From contig NZ_NSGF01000010.1 in assembly GCF_002294995.1 (NCBI RefSeq), forward strand, positions 124,001 to 188,000: a stretch of 64,000 nt of DNA, read 5' to 3'. The DNA is from Mesorhizobium sp. WSM3860 (GTDB lineage: Bacteria > Pseudomonadota > Alphaproteobacteria > Rhizobiales > Rhizobiaceae). The notes beneath the pieces were generated by a model, which saw only the letters and a list, made by a program, of their open reading frames with translations, was not told the origin of the DNA and searched no databases. The position numbers and the translations under genes were made by a program. This document shows positions 58,963 to 64,000 of this stretch, one piece after another (position 1 is the first letter of the stretch; each line of letters begins with the position of its first letter).

Positions 58963-59862
58963 ATGCTTATGTCCAGCGATCAGGGTTTCTTCGACTTCTT
59001 CTATGCCGCGCCCGATGGGCTGAAACTGCACGCCCGGATTTATGGCGAGGCGAACAGCGGTGGCCGGCCGGTCGTTTGCCTGCCGGGCCTCACCCGCAAT
59101 GCGCGCGACTTCCATGAGCTCGCGCTTTACCTCTCCAGCAAGGCGAAGACGACGCGCAAGGTCGTGGCTTTCGACTATCGCGGACGCGGCCAATCCGACT
59201 ACGATCCCGATATCAGCCGCTACAATGTCGGGGTCGAAGCCGGCGACGTGCTCGCTGGCTTGTCGGATCTGGGCATCGAAGAGGCAGCCTTCATCGGCAC
59301 CTCGCGCGGCGGGCTGATCATCCATGTGCTCGGCGCGCTGAAGCCGGCCGTGCTGAAGGCGCTTGTCCTCAACGATATCGGCCCGGTGATCGAGGCGGAA
59401 GGTCTCGCCCATATCCGCTCCTATCTCGATCGCGCGCCGAAGCCGAAGTCATTCGCCGAGGCGGTCGATGCGCAGCGGCGCGTACATGGTGCCGGCTTCC
59501 CGGCGCTCACCGATGCCGACTGGGCGCGGATGGTCGGCGCTATCTGCCGCGATACGGATGCCGGGCTGGTGCCCGATTTCGATCCTGCCCTGGTCGGGAC
59601 GCTGGCCGACGTCGACTTCAGCAAGCCACTGCCGGATCTGTGGCCACAGTTCGACGCGCTTGCCGCCGTGCCGTTGCTCGCCATACGCGGCGGCAATTCG
59701 ACGCTTCTCTCCACCGCGACGCTCGAAGAGATGGGAAAGCGTCATCCCGGCATGGACACGATCACGGTGGAAGGCCAGGGACACGCGCCCTTCCTGGAAA
59801 CCGGCAACCTGCCGGAGCAGATTGCGGATTTCCTCGATCGCGCCGAAGCCAAGTCGAAGTAA
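58963..59862 (+). CDS. Alpha/beta hydrolase
   Basis: 299 residues. Nucleophile Ser114 in IGTSRGGLI, oxyanion loop CLPGLTRNARDF, and a late His in EGQGHAPFLE; the acid residue is likely near 245. Substrate unknown (lactonase/esterase-like). Start could also be ATG 58969. It stands alone, convergent with the integrase. Confidence 0.88.
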   Translation: MLMSSDQGFFDFFYAAPDGLKLHARIYGEANSGGRPVVCLPGLTRNARDFHELALYLSSKAKTTRKVVAFDYRGRGQSDYDPDISRYNVGVEAGDVLAGLSDLGIEEAAFIGTSRGGLIIHVLGALKPAVLKALVLNDIGPVIEAEGLAHIRSYLDRAPKPKSFAEAVDAQRRVHGAGFPALTDADWARMVGAICRDTDAGLVPDFDPALVGTLADVDFSKPLPDLWPQFDALAAVPLLAIRGGNSTLLSTATLEEMGKRHPGMDTITVEGQGHAPFLETGNLPEQIADFLDRAEAKSK

Positions 59863-59944
59863 AGTAAAGCCCGAGGTTAACTCAGCCCCGGGCTCGTCCC
59901 TGAAATATAGGTTCCGCCAGCGAGGTCGGCCCGTGGCGTGCCGC

Positions 59945-61018
59945 CTATTTGCTCTTCGAGCTCCTGCGGCGTGCCTTCGCCGGCTCCGATCCGCTCTCCT
60001 TGCGAGCGGGTTTGGCCGGTGACGGCGTGGTCAACGGGGACGCAAACACCGAGTTCTCTGCGGGCCGCGGCGCCTCTTCGGCGCGCGGCTTCTCGAGCAC
60101 GACGACGCAGCCATCGAGATCGTTGGTGGCGAGGTGCGCGTAACGCATCGTCATCGACAGCGTCTGGTGGCCGAGCCACATCTGCACGCGTCGGATGTCG
60201 ATGCCGCCCTGGACGAGTCGCGAAGCGCAGGTGTGGCGCAAGATATGCGGCACCACCTGCTCATCGGCGCCAAGACCGACTTCGGCCTTCGCCTCGTTCC
60301 AGATGGCGCGGTACTGCGCCTGGCTGAGCTTCGTGAACGGCCCCTTCGGCCGGCGACCCTCGGTGGTCGGCGGCAGCTTGATCACCTCCTTGACCCGTTC
60401 GGTCATCGGGATGGTGCGGCTGCGGCCTGACTTTGTGATCCAGAAGCTGACGCGGTGTTCCTGGATGTCGTTCCAAATCAGGCCGAGCGCCTCGCCGAGA
60501 CGGCAGCCGGTATCGACCAGGAAGACGGACAATCTGTAAGCATCTTCGCTGCGGCTCTTGATGGCGGCGAACAGCCTTGCCTCTTCGTCCCTTTCGAGGA
60601 AGCGAATCCGTCCCGCCCGCTCCTTCTGGCGGCGGAATTCGGGCAGGCTGTGGATATCTCCCATCTTATGAGCCTTGCGCAGCAGCTTGCTGAGTGCAGC
60701 CATCTTGCGATTGATGGTTGCGTTGCTGTTCCCGCGCTGGCGCAAGGTACCGATAAGATTGTCCAGGGTGTTCTGGTCAAAGGTGCTGAAACGCTCTCCC
60801 AGAAGGATCTCGTCTATTTCACCGATGAATGAGCTGACATTGTATTTATGCCGCCCATCATCCCAGAGTATATCCCGGTATGCTGTAAAGAGCTCACTGA
60901 CCCTGTACGATTTTACTTCCCGGATCTTGTTATAGGTATACCTAAACTTCGAATTCTGAGAAGAAAATACCGCAAAATGACCAGAGGGCTCCCCCTCTTG
61001 AATCGCTTCGTTCGACAT
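59945..61018 (-). CDS. Tyrosine recombinase (phage-type integrase)
   Basis: 357 residues. SAM-like N-terminal core-binding domain (~35-125, RQRGNSNATINRKMAALSKL), catalytic domain ~140-310 with DTGCRLGEAL (Arg), HILRHTCASRL (HxxR), WLGH (His) and TMRYAHL (Tyr), all intact. The C-terminal ~45 residues are Pro/Ala/Lys-rich. ATG 61018 has GGGGGTG upstream. No other phage or island gene is adjacent. Confidence 0.9.
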   Translation of the reverse strand: MSNEAIQEGEPSGHFAVFSSQNSKFRYTYNKIREVKSYRVSELFTAYRDILWDDGRHKYNVSSFIGEIDEILLGERFSTFDQNTLDNLIGTLRQRGNSNATINRKMAALSKLLRKAHKMGDIHSLPEFRRQKERAGRIRFLERDEEARLFAAIKSRSEDAYRLSVFLVDTGCRLGEALGLIWNDIQEHRVSFWITKSGRSRTIPMTERVKEVIKLPPTTEGRRPKGPFTKLSQAQYRAIWNEAKAEVGLGADEQVVPHILRHTCASRLVQGGIDIRRVQMWLGHQTLSMTMRYAHLATNDLDGCVVVLEKPRAEEAPRPAENSVFASPLTTPSPAKPARKESGSEPAKARRRSSKSK

Positions 61019-61204
61019 TTTTAGCCACACCCCCTGTGGTTAAGGGACCAGCCCTAACCGCTCGGGAGCATCCTTTCAAGAGTTTTCGAGTCTGGCCTCC
61101 GACCCCATCCGCCACGGCGGATCCCACAAAGTCGCTATACAGACCCGATCAGCTTACCGTTTTCACCCCCATCCTTTCGTTGCGTTGGTCCATCGCGAAA
61201 AAGC

Positions 61205-61237
61205 AAAAACGGCCCGGGCGTAGCGATGCCCGGGCCG
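61205..61237 (-). terminator. Rho-independent terminator of the left porin gene
   Basis: CGGCCCGGGC-gtagcgat-GCCCGGGCCG, a perfect 10-bp stem. On the minus strand it is followed by TTTTTGC. It lies 27 bp after the porin stop codon. Confidence 0.85.
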
Positions 61238-61263
61238 GATTTCATGTTGTTGCAGTCCAGCCC

Positions 61264-62430
61264 TTAGAAGGAGCGCTGGAAGCGGAGCATGCCGCCGACG
61301 CTGTTCTTCTTGTCGGCGTTGGTCCAGTTGAGCCTGTCGGTACCGGTGCCGAAATCGTCGAACCTGCCAGCGTGCAGGTAGTCGACTTCGGCCGTGATCG
61401 TCAGACCGGGCACGATGTCATAAGCGACGTTCGCTGCGATGCCGAGATTCTCCCAGTCGTCATATGACGCCTGAAGGTTGAACGAGGTCTTCTCGTTGAA
61501 CTTGTAGGTGCCGCCGCCCCAGACTGCCCAGCTGCCGCCCCACAGCTTGTAGAAGCCGCGGCCGCCAGCCGGGGTTGACCAGGTCGCATCGCTGAGGTTG
61601 TCGTCGGTGCCGTAGCCAGCCATGATGAACAGCGACAACGCGTCGGTAGCATTCACGTCCAACCGAACCTTGCCGGCCACTTCTTCATAGTTGCTGTCGT
61701 AAGCGATGACGCCGGTGATGGCGCCCCAGCCCTGCGTCCACTTCAGACCGCCGACGACGTGCGGAACATAGCTGTCGATGGTGCCGATGGGGCCCTGGCC
61801 TTCTTCCAGCGAGACCACCGCCGAGAAGCCGTTGCCGGCGTCGAAGTAGTACTGGACGACGTTGGTGTCGAAATCGCCGTAGGGAACGAGCGTATCCTGG
61901 ATGACGTTGCCGGCGTAGCCGATGAACGTGTTGAAGGCCGATTCGTCCTTACCGACGCGTCGACCACCGAGCTGGATCCAGGCGAAGTTCAGCGAAACGC
62001 CCTTGTTGTGGGCGTAATTGGTGTCGCCATTTGTGCGGGTAGCGTAGTCGTTGTGATTGCCGAAGTTGAAGCGGGTCTCGGTGTAGGTCTTCAACGTGCC
62101 GAGCTCGGTCTCCTGGCCGGTCCAGGTCTTCAGCGTGAAGCGGGCCTGCTTGTAGAACGTATCCTGCTCGTCGCCGTCCTCATGATCGAACGCCTTTGCG
62201 CCGTCGAACGAGCCGACGTCGCCGATGCCGATGTCGTAGCGGACATAGCCGCCGATGCGCAGGCAGGTTTCGGTGCCGGGGATGTAGAAGTAGCCCGAAC
62301 CGTACACGTCGCAGATCTTGACGTATTCAGCCGGTTCCGGCTCGGCGACGGTCACCGCGTCGGCGGCGCGAGCACCGGAAACTGCGATCAGGGCCGCAGC
62401 TGAGCCGAGAAGAAGGCTCTTGATGTTCAT
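61264..62430 (-). CDS. Alphaproteobacterial porin (Porin_2 type), left copy
   Basis: 388 residues with signal peptide [20 protein letters not shown], a start [35 protein letters not shown] (two Cys, as in the family), 16 or so beta-strands and a C-terminal Phe (QRSF). Forms a trimeric outer-membrane channel. GGAGGTCAG lies 5 bp before the ATG. The first 147 bp from the ribosome-binding site are identical, inverted, to the right copy. Confidence 0.95.
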   Translation of the reverse strand: MNIKSLLLGSAAALIAVSGARAADAVTVAEPEPAEYVKICDVYGSGYFYIPGTETCLRIGGYVRYDIGIGDVGSFDGAKAFDHEDGDEQDTFYKQARFTLKTWTGQETELGTLKTYTETRFNFGNHNDYATRTNGDTNYAHNKGVSLNFAWIQLGGRRVGKDESAFNTFIGYAGNVIQDTLVPYGDFDTNVVQYYFDAGNGFSAVVSLEEGQGPIGTIDSYVPHVVGGLKWTQGWGAITGVIAYDSNYEEVAGKVRLDVNATDALSLFIMAGYGTDDNLSDATWSTPAGGRGFYKLWGGSWAVWGGGTYKFNEKTSFNLQASYDDWENLGIAANVAYDIVPGLTITAEVDYLHAGRFDDFGTGTDRLNWTNADKKNSVGGMLRFQRSF

Positions 62431-62446
62431 TTTCTGACCTCCAGTC
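62300..62446 (-). repeat. Inverted repeat, left arm (147 bp, identical to 63391-63537)
   Basis: From the ribosome-binding site into codon ~43 of the porin. Reverse complement of 63391-63537 without mismatch; identity drops at once on both sides, with a different upstream region and with codon differences after GACGTGTACGG. Confidence 0.9.
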
Positions 62447-62874
62447 AAAAGTTAAAAAACGGGTCTGGGTATTTTTTGCTGAAGGACAGCGTTCCCTGCC
62501 CCATCCCCACTTACCGAAAAAGATGCGCACCGCGCCGCTCCTTCGAACGTGACCTTTACCCAGGCGGCGGCGGCGTTCAACCACGATCGTATCGGCGGAA
62601 GGCTCGTCCAGACGCTATCCCCGAACGTTGTTGCACAAATGACACGATTTGGCCTCACTCCGAAAGTTCTCATTAACCATTAAGGCGTTGCGGCCGGTCG
62701 AATCCGGCGATGGGCGGCCGAAATTGCGGCGCCAGTTGCGAGTCGCCGCCGCCAGGGAATCGCCATGGAATCGCCGCATGAGGCCATCCGTCTTGCCGCC
62801 GATGCCAAATTTTCGGCGATTATGGCGCCGGCTTGTTGATTGTGGCGGCGCTTTTCTTTATCCAGCGGCGCGAC
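62431..62874. other. 444-bp region between the left porin and tRNA-Ser
   Basis: Contains the left porin leader and, at its right end, the tRNA promoter (62833-62861). The porin promoter should lie at about 62550-62680 but was not pinpointed. No ORF or other RNA recognised. Confidence 0.45.
62833..62861 (+). promoter_or_regulatory. Sigma-70-type promoter of tRNA-Ser
   Basis: TTGTTG, a 17-base spacer, CTTTAT, then tRNA-Ser 13 bp downstream of the -10 element. The spacing and alphaproteobacterial -10 form (CTATAT-like) are right. Confidence 0.6.
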
Positions 62875-62965
62875 GGAGAGGTGGCCGAGTGGTCGAAGGC
62901 GCTCCCCTGCTAAGGGAGTAGAGGTCAAAAGCTTCTCGTGGGTTCGAATCCCATCCTCTCCGCCA
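62875..62965 (+). tRNA. tRNA-Ser (GCU anticodon)
   Basis: GGAGAGG pairs with CCTCTCC across the acceptor stem, then G and an encoded CCA (62963-62965). D arm with GCCGAGTGGTCGAAGGC. Anticodon stem CTCCC/GGGAG with loop CTGCTAA (anticodon GCT). Long variable arm (class II) AGAGG...CTTCTC, T arm GTGGGTTCGAATCCCAT. Complete. Confidence 0.97.
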
Positions 62966-63046
62966 CCCTACGCCCTGCGGGCTTCGGGTGGCAGGCCACC
63001 TGAGGCCGGCAGGGCGTAGGGTGTCGCCCGAAGCTACGAAGTAGCG
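62965..63046. repeat. Nested inverted repeats between tRNA-Ser and the GIY-YIG gene
   Basis: ACCCTACGCCCTGC (62965-62978) is exactly complementary to GCAGGGCGTAGGGT (63009-63022). GCTTCGGG (62981-62988) pairs with CCCGAAGC (63027-63034). GCTAC-gaa-GTAGC forms a further hairpin (63033-63045). The first arm starts on the last A of the tRNA CCA. Confidence 0.8.
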
Positions 63047-63056
63047 TAGGGGGACC

Positions 63057-63317
63057 ATGTGGTACGTCTATTTCCTGCAGCTGCATAACGGCGACGTCTA
63101 TGTCGGGTCCACCAACGACCTCCGACGACGTTTCGAATCGCATCGATCGGGCTATGTGACTTCGACCATGGCTCATCTGCCTATAACCTTGAAGGCCTAC
63201 ATCGCGGTTGAAACCGAGGCTAACGCCCGGCAACTCGAGCGATATTTCAAGAGCGGATCGGGCAAGGCCTTCGCGAACAAGCGTTTTTGGCGGACAGGCA
63301 GCGCTGAGACGGACTAA
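63057..63317 (+). CDS. GIY-YIG nuclease family protein (solo domain)
   Basis: 86 residues. GIY-YIG-type start WYVYFLQLHNGDVYVGSTND with the Arg in LRRRFESHRSG and the Glu in ARQLERYFKSGSGKAF, so the nuclease core is intact. UPF0213/YhbQ-like. Ribosome-binding site AGGGGGA before the ATG. Directly downstream of tRNA-Ser and a cluster of palindromes, suggesting a mobile cassette. Confidence 0.9.
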   Translation: MWYVYFLQLHNGDVYVGSTNDLRRRFESHRSGYVTSTMAHLPITLKAYIAVETEANARQLERYFKSGSGKAFANKRFWRTGSAETD

Positions 63318-63390
63318 GGGATATCTACCTGAAATCAAAATAGAAAGCGACATGATGAGCCGATTTTCATCGACCTCCCCTCTCGATTCT

Positions 63391-63537
63391 GACTGGAGGT
63401 CAGAAAATGAACATCAAGAGCCTTCTTCTCGGCTCAGCTGCGGCCCTGATCGCAGTTTCCGGTGCTCGCGCCGCCGACGCGGTGACCGTCGCCGAGCCGG
63501 AACCGGCTGAATACGTCAAGATCTGCGACGTGTACGG
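63391..63537 (+). repeat. Inverted repeat, right arm (147 bp, identical to 62300-62446)
   Basis: Reverse-complement copy of the left arm, 944 bp away. Includes GACTGGAGGTCAG, the start codon and the first ~43 codons of the right porin. Confidence 0.9.
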
Positions 63538-64000
63538 CGCCGGCTACTTCTATATCCCCGGCACCGAGACCTGCCTGCGCATCGGCGGCTATATCCGCTA
63601 TGACGCCGCTGGCGGCGACCTCGGCTCGTTCGACGGCGCCCGCACGAGCGATGTCGTAACCGGCAAGGACCAGGGCACCTGGCTGAAGAACACCCGCTTC
63701 ACGCTCAAGACCTGGACCGGCCAGGAAACCGAACTCGGCACGTTGAAGACCTACACCGAAATGCGCATGAATTTCGGCAACCATAACGCAGATCTGGGCG
63801 GGTATGACCCCGCTTCAGGCAGCTTCCTGCACAACGACGCCGGCAATAAGTCCTTCGACCTGCACTTCGCCTGGATCCAGCTCGGTGGCCTGCGCGTCGG
63901 TCTCGACGAATCGGCCTTCGACACCTTCGTCGGCTATGCGGGCAACGTCATCAATGACACGCTGGTCCCCTACGGTGGTTTCCAGACCAACGAAATCCAG
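63407..64000 (+). CDS. Alphaproteobacterial porin (Porin_2 type), right copy, partial
   Basis: First 198 codons; the gene runs off the window. Signal peptide and [20 protein letters not shown] as in the left copy. After residue ~43 it differs by scattered substitutions and length changes in surface loops ([20 protein letters not shown]). Divergent from the left copy with tRNA-Ser and the GIY-YIG gene between them. Confidence 0.95.
   Translation, partial: MNIKSLLLGSAAALIAVSGARAADAVTVAEPEPAEYVKICDVYGAGYFYIPGTETCLRIGGYIRYDAAGGDLGSFDGARTSDVVTGKDQGTWLKNTRFTLKTWTGQETELGTLKTYTEMRMNFGNHNADLGGYDPASGSFLHNDAGNKSFDLHFAWIQLGGLRVGLDESAFDTFVGYAGNVINDTLVPYGGFQTNEIQ

Noticed and set aside
59868..59894. Terminator after the alpha/beta hydrolase
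   Set aside because: AGCCCGAGG/CCCCGGGCT forms an imperfect stem but no T-tract follows; support too weak to list.
59945..61018. Prophage or genomic island starting at the integrase
   Set aside because: Both neighbours are ordinary genes with no phage, transfer or replication genes and no base-composition shift.
61759..62403. 214-codon plus-strand frame opposite the left porin
   Set aside because: Shadow of the porin; the signal peptide and terminator fit the minus strand.

Overview
The window is high-GC alphaproteobacterial chromosome, most likely Mesorhizobium or a close Rhizobiales relative. The evidence is gene order and family content: a DUF2062-acpS-lepB-rnc-era block, rpoZ-rsh-pyrE, smpB-dapA, alphaproteobacterial Porin_2-type porins, a TIGR02301 protein and rhizobial-style palindromic intergenic repeats. 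It is mostly core genome with a few accessory spots. The genus is inferred from pattern recognition only; no database was searched.

Layout. 1-0.75 kb: N-terminal part of a membrane-anchored envelope protein. 0.85-3.8 kb: LOG-family nucleotide hydrolase, a LysR regulator divergent from a muconolactone-isomerase-like protein, and an RraB/DUF695-like protein. 3.85-11.7 kb: a three-gene MdtABC/MuxABC-type RND efflux operon (adaptor, pump, pump) joined by ATGA overlaps. 12.1-15.8 kb: secreted S41-type protease homologue, a decayed SDR fragment, a Ser/Thr-rich secreted protein, a GST and RarD. 15.9-20.3 kb: minus-strand run DUF559, VOC, GFA, GFA, pip (overlapping ends) followed by cimA. 20.5-25.9 kb: cysS, SRAP peptidase, NUDIX, TIGR02301 and small unknowns. 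26-27 kb: AbiEii-type nucleotidyltransferase with a small partner. 27-32.1 kb: dihydroorotase, YgfZ, HD hydrolase and a PAS-PAS-GGDEF-EAL protein. 32.2-34.1 kb: fatty acid desaturase with a divergent LysR regulator and a perfect 19-bp palindrome between them. 34.1-37 kb: DUF3303, a RimK-type ATP-grasp ligase and a GNAT-C39 peptidase fusion. 37.2-38.6 kb: ECF sigma/anti-sigma pair with a recognisable ECF promoter, next to a VapC toxin remnant. 38.8-44.1 kb: giant DUF2339 membrane protein, NUDIX, recO and a CPBP protease. 44.1-48.5 kb: a phosphotransferase placed after the core era-rnc-lepB-acpS-DUF2062 operon. 48.8-58.6 kb: VOC, pyrE, rsh, rpoZ, NYN-domain protein, UDGb, GH25, smpB, dapA and a soluble lytic transglycosylase. 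59-64 kb: alpha/beta hydrolase, an orphan tyrosine recombinase, and two divergent porins whose first 147 bp (from the ribosome-binding site) are identical and inverted around a tRNA-Ser(GCU) and a GIY-YIG nuclease gene.

Repeats. Two copies of a long inverted repeat (about 20.3 and 58.7 kb; 48-bp arms) show paired base changes that keep the inner hairpin. Two copies of a ~48-bp palindromic element lie at 45.0 and 56.3 kb, one of them supplying a spurious upstream start for the phosphotransferase gene. A heptamer-based inverted repeat fills the gap between two convergent genes at 1.5 kb.

No CRISPR array, rRNA operon, prophage or intact insertion sequence is visible. The best candidates for under-described biology are the RimK/GNAT-C39 locus, the palindrome-fronted GIY-YIG gene placed directly after the tRNA, the AbiEii pair, and the covarying inverted repeats.
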